Assembly (NCBI GenBank): GCA_950295325.1
Contig: OX485803.1
Location: 24,802,001-24,862,000 of the forward strand
DNA: 60,000 nt
Direction: 5' to 3'
From: Polytrichum commune
Taxonomy: Eukaryota; Streptophyta; Polytrichopsida; Polytrichales; Polytrichaceae
The notes under the pieces are model-generated. The model was not told the origin of the DNA. It saw nothing but the letters and a program-made list of their open reading frames with translations, and did no database searches. A program made the translations under genes and the position numbers. How positions within the stretch are numbered: position 1 is the stretch's first letter; the number at the start of each line of letters is the position of its first letter. Below are positions 11,151-22,438 of the stretch, one piece after another.

Positions 11151-11991
11151 TGCGACTAAGGTAGATGAGGCTAATTCGGTTAGTTTCTTTAATTGGACAC
11201 TTTTTTTTTTGGTTCTTATTCGGTGGTATAGTCGCTTTAATTCGGTGGGTGAGTAACACATGGTGATTTAGCTGCCGCCTTGATGATATTCATGTCAGTC
11301 ACCTTTGCAATGGTCAAACTACACCCACCATCCTCCATGACGAGGAGTGCTATCATTGAGCTATGACACGCTTGATTCTTGTCCCCGAGGTGGGCAAATT
11401 AGGAGGCGCTATGTGGCTGTGAGGTGCGGACCAACTTGTATTGTCAGTATTCTATAATGAAGTAAAATAAATAAATTCAACAACATTTTATCTTACATGT
11501 GACCACTTTAGAGACATCCAATATTGGCTATCAACTTGGTTTTCATTGGCAAATGATCCATGTAGAATACAACGTTGATGTTGTCCAATTACACAACATT
11601 GAGCGATAAAAAAAGTCCCTCCCCCCCCCCCCCCCCAACACACCACATTGAGAAGTAGAATATCTTCGATTTCTAAAGCATAGATCAACACCTTCCTCAA
11701 CTCCAATCTCAACGATTTCAGATCTTTTGGTCTTGATTCACAAGTGCTGACACGCTCGACCTTCTAACGCTCAAATCCATCGGCTGGATGATTCCACAGA
11801 GCTAGAGGTGTCCACATTAGCCTCACCTACCGTAGCGGCCGGTTCTTCCCGTTCCTTGCTGCAATTGTTGGGAGCTTCATATAAGATGATGCAAAATGTG
11901 AAATTGGGAGCTGAAATTCATATTTATATGCCATGGCCATGACACCAAACAAGTACATACGTCACACCACTGCAACTCCAAAAAGCAAGTA
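11151..11991. other. Unassigned intergenic sequence with a 16-nt C tract
   Basis: Holds a poly-C run at about 11621-11636. No supported gene; a 74-codon minus frame crosses the C run and encodes an artefactual glycine stretch. Confidence 0.5.
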
Positions 11992-13810
11992 CACCCTAAC
12001 CTTGATAATGTCACACCCTCCGTTTCACCAAAAAGTGTGATATAAACAAGGTGTGACATACTTGATAATGTCACATTTTGTGCATAATGTGATATTATCA
12101 AAAAATATGTAGAAAATCAAAATATAATTACAATTTTAAAAAAATAACAAATACGAGACTTCAATGTTTTTGAATGTAAAATCTAATTCAAAATTGTGAA
12201 TAACAACAAGAGCACATCATAATGTGTCATTGAGATCAGGTAAAGACCTCTCACTAGAGACAAAGAAGCTTCTAATGTCACATTGTTTTGTTGATGTTAA
12301 ATGTGCAACACCAATTCTAATGAGTTTGTCATGGATTTTTTCCATTTCTAACAACTCATGAGTGCTGAAAATTTGAGAACCTTGGCTAGCCATAAAATTC
12401 AAAACATCTTTAGCATATTTTTGTGCATTGCTTAGCTTCAGTACTTTAGACTCATCATCACTGCTATCAACAATCAATGGGTCCACTTCCATGGAATCAA
12501 GAACCTGTTCGCCATCTTGCACTAATTGCACAAGCTCCTCAGTAGAAAATTCCACCTCAAAATCATCTTCACCTTCCATGTTTATGTACTCCAAAGGACA
12601 AAGCTTTTCTACAGGCTTGCCTTCAACATCCAAACCCAAATTTAATGCGGCGATGAGTCTACCCAATTCCAAAGTTGCTTCCTCCATTTTGGACTTCATA
12701 TGTTCATCAAGATTGTTTATATCTGCATTCCACTCTGCAGGCAATATGGCGGACTTTCTCCAACAATTTCTAATGGTTTGATCATCTAATTCATGCCATG
12801 CCGCCACACACCATAGCATAGCTTGAAATACATCAACATTCAATTTCCCCAAATCTTCATTTGAGTTGTTATCAATTTGTTGCAAAGTCCAGGCAACAAG
12901 CTTGCGCTTATAACACATTTTGAATGTTGCAATCACTCCTTGATCCAAAGGCTGAACAATTGAAGTCACATTTGGTGGAAGGAACAAGATAGTGATATGG
13001 GAGAGTACAAAAGCATTAAACCCATCTATAACTTTCTTGACCTCACCATGAATATCATGGCTTCCTGCATTATCCATAATAATGCAAATCTTTATGTCTT
13101 TCAATGCCATTCTTCGGTTCTCACTCCTCACCCCATGTGTAAAAACATCACCATTCATCCAGGCTGAATTGTTAGAATAATAGTGTACTGTCCTATTTGG
13201 ATCAAAATTCCGAGGAAAGCATCTGGGACGCGCTGCTTTGTGAATGAAAACAAGCTTCAATCGCTCCTTCCCTAAGATATTAGTGCAAAGCCCCAATGTC
13301 ACACGGTCCTTCTTTTTCTTATTTCCTTTCGCCTTCCCAATATTCAAAGTCTTATAAGGAGAGGCTCTATAATACAAACCTGTCTCATCAAAATTGAAGA
13401 TGTCTTTTGGATCATACTTCTTCAATATGAATGGGATCTTTGCCATGGCCAATGCAACTCCAACTCCATCTGCATCTCCACTTTCTCCATGCAGATAATT
13501 GAAATTACACAAGGCATCCCACTATGCCGAAAGCATTGAATGAGAGCTCATTCAATGACCCCCAATATGCTTTGCTTTCGCCCATGCTCACACATGAACA
13601 ATAATATCGAACCCATGCCCACCCATACAATCCATCCATACTTGATATTATCACATTTACACTACGGATTTTGAAAAAAAATAGTGACATTATCAAGGGT
13701 GATAGGGATAATAACGAGGGAGTTTTACACTATGAAAATCGGTTTCAAACTTTTAGGTGACAATATCAAGGTGTTCTATTAACAAGGGTGACATTATCAA
13801 GGTTAGACTG
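11992..13810 (-). mobile_element. Pogo/Tigger element with 23-bp inverted ends
   Basis: Both ends contain CTAACCTTGATAATGTCAC: the left end starts CACC and the reverse complement of the right end starts CAGT, giving 23-bp inverted repeats with two mismatches. TA lies immediately outside each end (11990-11991, 13811-13812), the expected Tc1/mariner-pogo target duplication. Subterminal copies of 'tgataatgtcac' recur inside both ends (about 12060-12100 and 13640-13790). Length is 1819 bp, short for an autonomous pogo element because the transposase N-terminal half is missing. Confidence 0.9.
12217..13512 (-). CDS. Pogo/Tigger-type DDE transposase, catalytic part (431 codons)
   Basis: Cut-and-paste transposase of the Tc1/mariner-pogo group, which acts in the nucleus on the ends of its own element. 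The frame holds the DDE_1 catalytic core in order: FNFDETGLYYR (first Asp, about residue 42), IIMDNAGSHD (second Asp, about 146) and FLPPNVTSIVQPLDQG (third Asp, about 190). An acidic region (EGEDDFEVEF, about 312-321) follows. Near the C-terminus, QCDIRSFF fits the PCNA-binding box QxxIxxFF; pogo transposase of Drosophila is known to bind PCNA. Family members normally have about 130-150 further N-terminal residues with CENP-B-type helix-turn-helix domains; only about 300 bp remain between this ATG and the element end and they do not encode them. The frame has no stops or shifts. Either it is a recent deletion derivative or the N-terminus was lost under no selection. Confidence 0.9.
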   Translation of the reverse strand: MCNFNYLHGESGDADGVGVALAMAKIPFILKKYDPKDIFNFDETGLYYRASPYKTLNIGKAKGNKKKKDRVTLGLCTNILGKERLKLVFIHKAARPRCFPRNFDPNRTVHYYSNNSAWMNGDVFTHGVRSENRRMALKDIKICIIMDNAGSHDIHGEVKKVIDGFNAFVLSHITILFLPPNVTSIVQPLDQGVIATFKMCYKRKLVAWTLQQIDNNSNEDLGKLNVDVFQAMLWCVAAWHELDDQTIRNCWRKSAILPAEWNADINNLDEHMKSKMEEATLELGRLIAALNLGLDVEGKPVEKLCPLEYINMEGEDDFEVEFSTEELVQLVQDGEQVLDSMEVDPLIVDSSDDESKVLKLSNAQKYAKDVLNFMASQGSQIFSTHELLEMEKIHDKLIRIGVAHLTSTKQCDIRSFFVSSERSLPDLNDTL

Positions 13811-14089
13811 TAATGTAATGAGCCATATATATATATATATATATAACTTATCCGGTTTTGTTTATATTTGCTTGCAAAATTGCACATGGGTTTGAAGACT
13901 GCTGCCATGGATGTGGTGCCAATCTGATCTATTTCATAATTGTTTTGGTCCCCTCTTGACACCATTTGACCCTTGGAGCAAGCCCATCAATCAGCCCCAG
14001 AAACTGCAACTGTTGCAAAGAGATTCCAAATATAAATGATCGATCTGTGTAGGTCTTCCTCCCGACGTCGATTGAACACCCGATGAGTG

Positions 14090-14310
14090 ATGGGGGAGAT
14101 TTTTGGGCATAATCGGTTGAGATCCTAGTGTTTGCAAGTCCAACCGGTTACATGTTGACATCCTCCGGTTTTCCTTTATTAAATTGAGATATGTTTGATA
14201 AATTCTTCTAAAATGATCAGTAATTTTCCTGTAGTCTTGAACTTCAACCGTTTCTTTTTTTTCAAACTCAACCGGTTTATTTGTAATTAACTGCCGGTTC
14301 TCCCCAATCA
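14090..14310 (+). repeat. Dispersed repeat family R with one 81-bp-type unit
   Basis: Runs from GGGGGAGATTTTTGGGCAT through AACCGGTTACATGTTGACAT to 'cttcaaccg...caaactcaaccggtt...aactgccggttctccccaatc'. The last part is a single reverse copy of the unit that is tandemly repeated at 45735-46225. Confidence 0.7.
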
Positions 14311-14371
14311 TTGCGCCCGACTTCCAAGCAACCCACTTCCCCCCCCCCCCTCGAAATAGCTTATTTCTCAT

Positions 14372-14961
14372 GTTTTGAGATCTTTTGGATCAGAGTCGGG
14401 GGAGTTCTGTAGAGAAAACGGATAATTTCCTAGCTTCTAGGAGGTGGCTCGAATTTAAGATCCAAATCATACCCATGGCCATTTGCCTCATGATTTTTGA
14501 AGATCCTATGAATATTTTGAGCTTACATTTAATGTCTTTGTTGTATGGTTCGACCAATGCCTCATGCTCATCCCACCCATAAATTCCATACTTGTCATGA
14601 ATACCATTGGCCATGTATTCTAATGAGAGTGACAAACAAGCTGCTCTCAAGCCTTCAATCACACTGTTTTTGAGGATGGAAAGGAGTCTAGCAACACTAT
14701 TGTGCATTTTTGAAGCCAAAAGTTGGCCCACATATATCACCTATGTCTACGGTATGCAATGACAACTCATTCTAACCACTCATCCCTCCTCACTTTAGCA
14801 CTCAAACCATGAACATGTGTCATGACATTATTGGCCCTGCCCTAATCAAAATTTTATTTCAACCTGATCGAAACTATGGGACCCTAAAGGTTCCCGATAA
14901 AAAACAGATGCCTTTACTATAGTGTATGACCAACCTCCAAGTTATAGCCTAAGCTCCAATG
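14372..14961. other. Unassigned sequence with weak family S similarity
   Basis: The stretch near 14460-14530 ('ccatttgcctcatgatttttg...tatgaat') resembles part of family S. A 116-codon minus-strand frame (14390-14740) overlaps it without recognisable motifs. A 12-nt C run at 14339-14350 lies just upstream. Confidence 0.4.
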
Positions 14962-15439
14962 TGTGGGAACACGCGAACACCAAAAGATCCGGATTGGCGG
15001 TTTTAAGTGCCAAATCCGGGTTGTCCGGATGACCCTAGTATCGTCCAGGGATTCTGTGAAGTGTAGGAGGTCTAAAACTCTCCGTACCTGCTTATTTCCT
15101 CTTCCTTAGCCAAATTTCCGGAAATCCTAATTTCCGAATATTTGGTCTTTGGGGACATTCTTAGCCTTTTTCCGGAGTGTGCCTCTCCGGATGTTATTTC
15201 TAGGTCCTCTTTATAATACTTACCCACCCCTTTACGTCTACCTTCTAGAATATGTGGTTTCTTCCGGTGAAGACGTCCTTGATAAGATTAGAATCCGGAA
15301 ACTCCCTCACAACCAATCCGGATTGATCAGGTCCGTCCTGGCAGGTCACGCAGAGAGATCTGGATTGTTTCTTGGGATCATAGTGGCCAGAGGAGTCCGG
15401 ATTCTGACCGGAGATCTGACTCGACGGGATGAGTAGGTG

Positions 15440-15900
15440 ACCCGTACCATTTTCCGGATTACCCCGTCCAAAGACTGTGAGACCTCTTCAGAAGGTCGGA
15501 TGGCGTAAGTCCGGCACCTTCCGGATCTTGCCCAGTCCTAACGACGGCTATCTCACATGGACGTTACCCAGGCATCCGGAACAATGAGGATCTCTTCCGA
15601 CTGCACTCCGGAGGTGGCCTCCAATCTGGAATCCTTACTGATCCGGACCTCTCCTTCTCCGTCCGACGGATCTGTCCGGCTACCTCTACCTTGGATTCTA
15701 CTCAATCTGAGCTAAGTGGGCGATCCATACCACTAATCCGGATAGGTCCGTCTAAGGACGGTGGGACCTCTTCAGAAGATCAGATTGGCGTAAGTCCGGA
15801 TCCCTTCCGGATCTCACCCAATCTTCCCAGCGGCTATCCCACCTAGACGTTACCCAACATACCGGATTAGTGAGGTTTCCCTCCCACTACACTCAGAGAG
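15440..15900. repeat. Diverged tandem duplication (~290-bp period) inside the TG...CA element
   Basis: Blocks 15465-15610 and 15755-15900 share the order 'gacctcttcagaag', 'ggcgtaagtccgg', 'cttccggatct', 'cggctat.ccac', 'gacgttaccca' and 'cactc'. Identity is moderate by eye. It lies downstream of the long minus-strand frame. Confidence 0.7.
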
Positions 15901-16348
15901 GATCTACAAGGCGATAACCGGATCTGATCCGGGTCTCCTCTCTCATATCCTATCCGGAACTCCTATCCCTCATGCTCTCTTTCTTTCTTCCACTAACGAT
16001 CTCCGGATCATTCACACAAACATCAATAAAGAGAAGTCAAGGAGTGAGAAACAAAGACATTTATTCAGAATAGGAGTAATCGCAATACAACAATTGAGAA
16101 GGAACCCTTCTCAAGCTCCTTATTCAGCCTTAAGTAGAGGCTCAAAAATCCCTAAACTGAGGGCGGCGGCCCAAGCGGCCGCCGCTTAAGAAAAACCCTA
16201 ACTACACCCGGTCTCCCGGATTTCCCGGATCTAGATCCGGGTTTTCCGCTGACACTACCAAGGGAAAATTTTATTAATCGTCTTCAAAAACTCCTAAGTC
16301 CTACCTGCCTACCTCTATTCTGCCTAACTAATCTAGCTACTCCCCTAA

Positions 16349-18421
16349 CTAAGAAGACCGGTGCTTCTTCGGAGCCGATCCCTCCTTTGAGTGACTCCCT
16401 AACCCGCTGACGGCGGATGAGCCCCCTGCCGGCGACGCCTTCTGCAGCCGCGTGAGCATCCTCCTCATGTTCGGAGACGGAGCAACCTCGTCCTCCGAAT
16501 CCGCTGCCCTCTCGGTCCGTGGGGTAGCGGTCCCTGGTGTCCCGGAGACTGTCCCTGGGGTTCCGGAAGCTGTCCCCATCCGGATGCTTCGGACTGGAGA
16601 AGGATCGCTTCTGGTGCCCTGCTCCGGATTCCGTCCGCCCGAGAGTGAAGCCGTCCGCGGATCCCTGTTGGAGGCCGCCCTTGAGGGTGGCGGAGGAAAG
16701 GGACTCACCATTTGGCAGTCCCGTGGAGACGATGGCGAGGCATGGGTCATAGGGGCCTTGCCCCTACTCGGGGTTGCCTCCCGGTCGGAAGTCTAGTGCC
16801 GGATCGGCGTCCTAGCCCTATCAGGAGTCCGGGACCTATCCGAGTTCCGCGGCACAGGGGACTGGCCCCTTCCGGATCGGACCGACCCGGTGCTTTTCCG
16901 CCTCACCTGGGGAGAACGGACCCTTTCTGGAGCCCCTCCGGAACTACCAGGCCGAGAGCCTCCTCCTTGCTGGATGGGTCCTGCAGAGGCCGGCGGATTC
17001 TGAACCAGGGCCACTTCACCAACCACCTCATAGAGGGTTCCGGTTGGTGACCCAGGCGGACCCGGATAGAGTACCCGCCGGGGTGTTCCGCTTGGCGGGA
17101 CCACCTTCTGGATGTCCGCCAGGAGATCCTTCATCGTCCGTGAGTACTTCACGAGGATGGGAAGGATCTGCCTGGCGGAGGCGGGTTCTACAGACTCCAT
17201 CATCCGGTCGTAGAGATGCGCCTTGTTGACGATTTCTGCCGGATGCCCCACCAGCTCCCGGATCCTACTGAAGAGCACTGCCTGCTCCGCGTGGTACTTC
17301 CGGATCTCCTCGCTCTTCTGACTCAACTCCTGAGTCATGGCCGCCACCTGCACCGTGAGATGAGCGTTCTCCGTCTGGGCCTGCTCCAGCTCCTAACTAT
17401 CCGCCCTCTTTGCTAATTCCCGGAGAATGTTTCCAGGTCCGCAGTCGTCCAGGGCATGGTTCGCCCCTCGGACTATGTGCTCCAACCGGAAATATTGGGT
17501 TTGCAGGTCCTCCATCCCCTCCTGCACTTGTTTGAAGGGATTTTCCGGAAAGTCCCAGGCGGACAGATCCACATTTCGCCATGTGGTCTCCCGGCTGGGT
17601 CCGGCTTCCGGATGATGGTGAGAGGGAGGAGGAGAAAGTGGCCTCGAGACAGTTGGCGGCGGGCTTCCGGGCGACGAGGGAGGTGCTTCCGGAAGAATGG
17701 GGTCGCTGGATGTTTCCGTCCCGACGTCTCCGGCTTCCGGAAGAAGCTTGTAGGTGACCTTGTCCGCCGCTATCGTTAGCAGGTCCTCCTCCTCCGCCAG
17801 GATGCAGTCGAAGTGCTGGTAAAGGTGTAGAATGAAGGGGGAGAGGAAGGAGGGTTTCCGGCCGATGTGGGGGAGGGCCCGTCCGACTATCTCCTGGATG
17901 ATCAGGCCCCAATTCACCGGCCGGACTCCGGACATTGCACCAAACAGCGTGTTAGCCATGGTGAGGCTAATCCGCTTCGGCTTGTCCGGATTGAGAATGG
18001 GTAGGAGAAACTCTAGCACTCTCCGCTCCCTAATATTCCGGCAGTTCCCTGGGTGGAATCCGTCCTTTGGATCCGCGTCCCCTCTGAACTTTCCGGCGAA
18101 CAGGCCGTCGCGGCGGCCGGCCCACCCCTCCGTGATTCCCCTGGGAAACCCGTAGACCCTGTTCCACGTATCCGGAGTCCAATGTTCCGGATCCCTCCTC
18201 TTTGTGCCTAGCCACTGATTTCCCCTCTCGAATTTAAACTCGCGGAGGGTATCTTCCGCTCTGAGATTCCAGGGTTTGGAGAGCAATCCCGCACAACCCA
18301 TGACCCTGAGATCCTCCACGAGCTCCTGCAGCTCTCTATCCTCCCTCGGAATTGCAGGGGTGAGGGCTTTCAGCGGAATCGGGATGGGTTCCCGCTGATC
18401 CTCTTCCCGTGCTTCCGGCAT
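16349..18421 (-). pseudogene. Transposon protein of unknown family, one frame with two in-frame TAG codons
   Basis: A single minus-strand frame of 691 codons is interrupted by TAG at about 17393-17395 and again at about 16793-16795. All three open parts (342, ~200 and ~147 codons) are in the same phase. Residues 1-230 look globular and aromatic (for example WNRVYGFPRGITEGWAGR, VRPVNWGLIIQEIVGRALP, FILHLYQHFDCILAEEEDLL). A Pro/Ser-rich linker follows. A helical, coiled-coil-like stretch (ELEQAQTENAHLTVQVAAM...EIRKYHAEQ) begins right after the first TAG. The tail is Arg/Ser/Pro-rich and basic, ending APKKHRSS. The layout is gag-like (globular, coiled coil, basic tail), but no zinc knuckle, protease or polymerase is present. 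TAG may be readthrough codons or CAG-to-TAG decay. Confidence 0.6.
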
Positions 18422-19091
18422 TTTCCTCTCCTCTCACCCTTTCCGGCTTGCAACCTCTCTCTCTCTCCCGGAGTCCTTCTCTTCCGTCTAATTGCCACAA
18501 AGTCCCGGCAAGCCCACTGCCGGTGACTGAAAAGTGCAGAGTCCCAGCAATCCAACTGCTGGCAGCTCGAAAGAATGAACACCTCACCACTCGTTCTCTC
18601 AACAGGTTGCCTTTTTCCAGAAAAGAGTGGGAGGGAGAAGGAAGGGACCCTTAAATATCCTTCCTCCCTCTTCCTTCCCGTGTTACCGTTTGGTTTAACG
18701 GAAAACGGTTACCAACCGTTTTCCGGCGGTTCTCACCAACGGTTTTACTAACAGTTTTACCAACGGCTTTCTTTTCCCCCAACCGTCATAAGGCCCGTTA
18801 TAACCGCCACTTCCGGGCCGTTGGGTAATCTTGGCGCGTCCGTTACTTGGTCCGGACCAATGGTTTGGACCATGATTACATGGTCCACCCATCCTATTTG
18901 ACGGACCGGTCATAGTACTTATTTAGAGTCGTTTTACCGCACAAGGCGGGGTTAGAATACTCTATTTCCTAGTACCATTAATTTTGTCCTAATAGACCCT
19001 ATTATCCTCAGATAAGCAAGGTAGAATACGGAAATTGAATCCGTATTTCCGTATTTCCGTCTTTCCGTCGAATTTGGACTCCCACACAATG

Positions 19092-21260
19092 CTTTGTCCC
19101 CCCCCCCCCCATGGCCTACGTTGATCCTCTTTTTGCTTGGTCTTTTGTATCATTTTCTCTTCCTTGGTTCCCTCGCATGCTACTCATCATCGCCTTTGCT
19201 TGCTATTTGGTCGTGTTTAGGCATTGTTAGGTGCCCTACCTTCTCTCGCTTTGATGTTGTTGGTATTTGTTCATGCTCGACCTTTGGCTTTCTCATTGGT
19301 TTCTCTTTTTGTTGCCTCCCTTGCCCTTTATTCGACATCACCCATGCTTGTTGGCCACCCTCACTCCAAGGTGCTTTGATAGTTGCCATCCCTTTTAGAT
19401 GCCCCTCATTGGAGTTGCATTGCTTTCCCCTCCAAGTCAAGTCATCTTACTATTTCCTTGTTGAATATTTGTTAGGTGGGGAGTGGATGGGTGGGGCTCC
19501 ATATGGCTTTTATGTGGTTTTGTTTTTTAGCTTCTATGTTTAATGGTTTTTGGATTGGTTTTTGTTGTTGTTGTTGTTGTTGTTGTTTCAAGCTTTGTGC
19601 TTGCTAGAGATGGGTGGGAGGGCTTAGGTTGTTGTTGGGAGGTTTATTTTCAATTTTTTTTGTTTGGTGCTTGTGGTCTCTTGATTTTTGTGACATGTGA
19701 GTGGGGGTTATTTACTATTGGGGGTACATGTTGAATTGGGGAATGCTATCATGTGAGTGGTGAGCGGTAACTTATGAGCCGTTAGGGAAAAATTGTTAGT
19801 GATAATGCATGCATCAATATTCCACAACCGTGGCATTTTTGCAATAGATTTTTGGAACATAGACATGAGTATGGTTAGTACATAGTTACACAATTGTTTC
19901 TTTCACTAATTAGAGTCATTATCATTTTACATTGCATTGTCATGATCAATATGATATTACACAATGGGACCAAATATCATTTGCCAACACATTGAAAGAT
20001 AGAATTTGAAATCATGTATGGACAATTGACTTAAGTAACATGTGTGTGAAATGATGGGAGCTAGGGAAGATGAAATTGGACACAAAACCAAGTCCACCAC
20101 TAATTGTGGTTTATTCAAAGGAAGGCAAAACATGAAAACCAAAGCACACAAATCCAATCATAATGTCTAAGACTAACCTTGATGCTACTCATTCTCACTA
20201 TCCTCTTTGTTTCCCTCTTTTGCCTCATCATCTACATATGCACACCAAACCAACCATCCGAACCCTCAATGAGAAACTGGTGTTGAGGTAGTTGCCATAA
20301 CATGTGTTGCACTTTCTGTATGTGCAGGAAGCAAGAACAAGCTTGAAGGTGACGAAGCATTTGCTATCATGCTTCTACGGACACTAGAATAAAAAATTAG
20401 CATTGATTGAACAACAAATATTGAATAGTGGACAACCAAATTATTAAATGCAATGCCAAACTTAGTTATTGCTGCGTGATCTCTTCGCCACCTTCCGAAG
20501 AAGAGTGCTATCATGTGAATGGTGAGGCGTGAGTGAGGCAAAATAGTTGGAGATACACCTACTAGTATCCTATAATTATGGTATTTTGACATAAATAGTA
20601 TCATCTTATTTTATAATAATATAAGTGGGGAGGTCACACAAAGTGTAATCAGACCAAAGACTGCCTCACTTTACTTTTAAAATCAACAACCGTAAGCTTG
20701 GCATAAGAGTTTGGAAATGGTTTACAATATTATCATTAGATTCAACATTCATTTCGTTTTTAAAAAAATGCAAGCACATTCCAAGTATTGAGGATTTTCC
20801 TAGGCTATATTTAGTCCTCAATGGCCCACCTTATCATGGTTGGACCCAAGTGTGACATGGATGTTCAGATCGTGACACTTTGCAATTAATAAAATTATAA
20901 ATGAGTGTCACTTTACAATGTCAACAATACATGAACCCATGAGGGTAGGCAGGTTTGTGATGATTGGTTCAAGGTTGCATTCAATCCCTACACAATATTT
21001 TCCTCCCTTCAAATCATCAGTCAAGTTCGTGCAATGAGGGTTTGCAAGGGACAACATGTCATCATTTTCGCCATAAAAAACCACTCTAGTCAAACCACAT
21101 AATATTGAACTTACTGGAGTTTGGAGATGAGTCAAATAAAATTTTGGTAGCACTAGCTAGGCACGCTCTCTCTTAAGGTAGATAACTCATATTCATGCTC
21201 ACTTTATACTTGGGGCTGGATTGAGGACCGACCCAAAACTCTTAAGACTTTCAACCAATA
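19092..21260. other. Unassigned intergenic sequence
   Basis: Starts with a 13-nt C run (19098-19110). A 149-codon plus-strand frame (19094-19543) is hydrophobic and cysteine-rich without recognisable motifs. A (TTG)n run lies near 19563-19585. The phrase 'gctatcatgtga.tggtgag' occurs at about 19745 and 20508, hinting at a small repeat pair. Confidence 0.45.
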
Positions 21261-21392
21261 CACATTAGTAGAAATGTGGCAAGTTCACAACAAAACGATT
21301 CAACACGAAGTGATCAGCATCACTCGGGCTTGAGTCGGGCTCGTGTCATTCTGGTCACTTCGTGTTGTGAAACTAGCACATTTCTAGTAGTG
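21261..21392. mobile_element. ~132-bp CACTA-like MITE
   Basis: The left end is CACATTAGTAGAAATGTGG; the reverse complement of the right end is CACTACTAGAAATGTGC. Inverted similarity continues inward through 'cacaacacgaagtga.cag'. A second CACTACTAGAAAATG starts at 21395 directly after it, with no identified partner. No clear 3-bp target duplication. Confidence 0.55.
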
Positions 21393-21394
21393 AC

Positions 21395-22080
21395 ACTACT
21401 AGAAAATGCGTCTCAATACAAGTGTAAAATGACTACGTTATCCCTAAGTTGGGGTCACTTTGACCCAAGTCGAACGAGGTTCAAGTTTAGTGTAGGATGT
21501 GCAGTCATCTTGGTCATTTGTTCGTGTCGTGCGAAACCCATGACTCATGTCACGTCCGTCTCATGAACCTATACCAAGCCTCACCAACGGATCATTAATT
21601 AAGAATGAATCGTATCATAAAAAATTGTAACTACCAAATCATGTCATGATTATATAAGTGCAAAGTATTTTAATTCGCACCTTGCCTTATTGGATGGCAA
21701 CTACACTCAATCTTTACTACATCAAAGCATTGAACCCTCCACCACTTCATTAGAAACAATACCTAGCCAACTTCACATCCAAGATTTAACTTGATACATA
21801 GAGATAGGAGTTTATATTTCTTAGATATCATTGTCCTAAACAACTAATCTACAGTGGCCCACGTTATTCATTACCATCCACATTATTAGTGTTGCAATAA
21901 CTAGAGAGGATGTAATGTAACATTTGGTGTTTGCACAGTGATTCATGAAGATCAATCTAATGAACAAGATGCATCAACCTTACTCTCACTCCAAATCAAG
22001 GGTTATGAGATTTTGAAGTGTTTCTGGCCTTTCGATTTTGTGTTAGAGCCATCTCTTTTAGGTGGGTTTGTCACAAAATC
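21395..22080. other. Possible orphan CACTA-type end, then unassigned sequence
   Basis: CACTACTAGAAAATGCG at 21395 looks like a CACTA terminus, but no matching opposite end was found. A distant TTTTTTCTAGAAGTG near 23290 is only a weak candidate. No gene seen. Confidence 0.35.
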
Positions 22081-22082
22081 TA

Positions 22083-22438
22083 CACTAAAACATTGTATTT
22101 AGTGTCACCGATTTTATTTTGTCTAGCTCAATACTAATTGTGAACTGCCCGTGTAGTATCACCAACACTAAATGCAAACCTAACATTATTTGTCATTCCT
22201 TGTCAAAAAAAAATTGGACCATATAGATTTACAACATTGCATTTGCTGCCATGGTTTTTCATCAAAATTTCAATTTTATCCATGACGGTAAGTCATCTTA
22301 GCATGGTAGGATGCTTGTAATGAACTAAAAGTGGATGAACCAAATGTAAATTGGATTACAATATTTGTAAACTTATTCATAAGAAGTGTCACCATAATGA
22401 CACAAAATATCATATGACAATAAATACAATATTTGGTG
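22083..22438. mobile_element. MITE family C, 356-bp member
   Basis: The left end CACTAAAACATTG and right end CAATATTTGGTG are inverted and flanked by TA on both sides (22081-22082, 22439-22440). 'tatttagtgtcac' follows the left end. It is longer than the 216-218-bp members and has a different interior. Confidence 0.7.

Larger units (their letters stand above)
14962..19086 (-). mobile_element. 4.1-kb TG...CA element with CAATG target duplication, TCCGGA-rich
   Basis: The element begins TGTGGGAAC and ends TCCCACA, flanked by identical 5-bp sequences CAATG (14957-14961 and 19087-19091). TG...CA ends and a 5-bp duplication fit integrase-mediated LTR-type insertion. No internal copy of either end is visible, however, so no pair of LTRs can be drawn: a very long solo LTR or an unusual non-autonomous element are both possible. 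The interior is GC-rich and saturated with the palindrome TCCGGA, in coding and non-coding parts alike, unlike either flank. It contains one long minus-strand frame (18421-16349) and a ~290-bp internal duplication. Confidence 0.75.

Noticed and set aside
16452-17050. Plus-strand frames of 71-114 codons in the GC-rich element
   Set aside because: Antisense shadows of the long minus-strand frame; high GC lowers stop frequency.
19094-19543. 149-codon hydrophobic, cysteine-rich frame
   Set aside because: Starts at a poly-C run, has no family signature, and an 86-codon frame lies opposite it; treated as chance.
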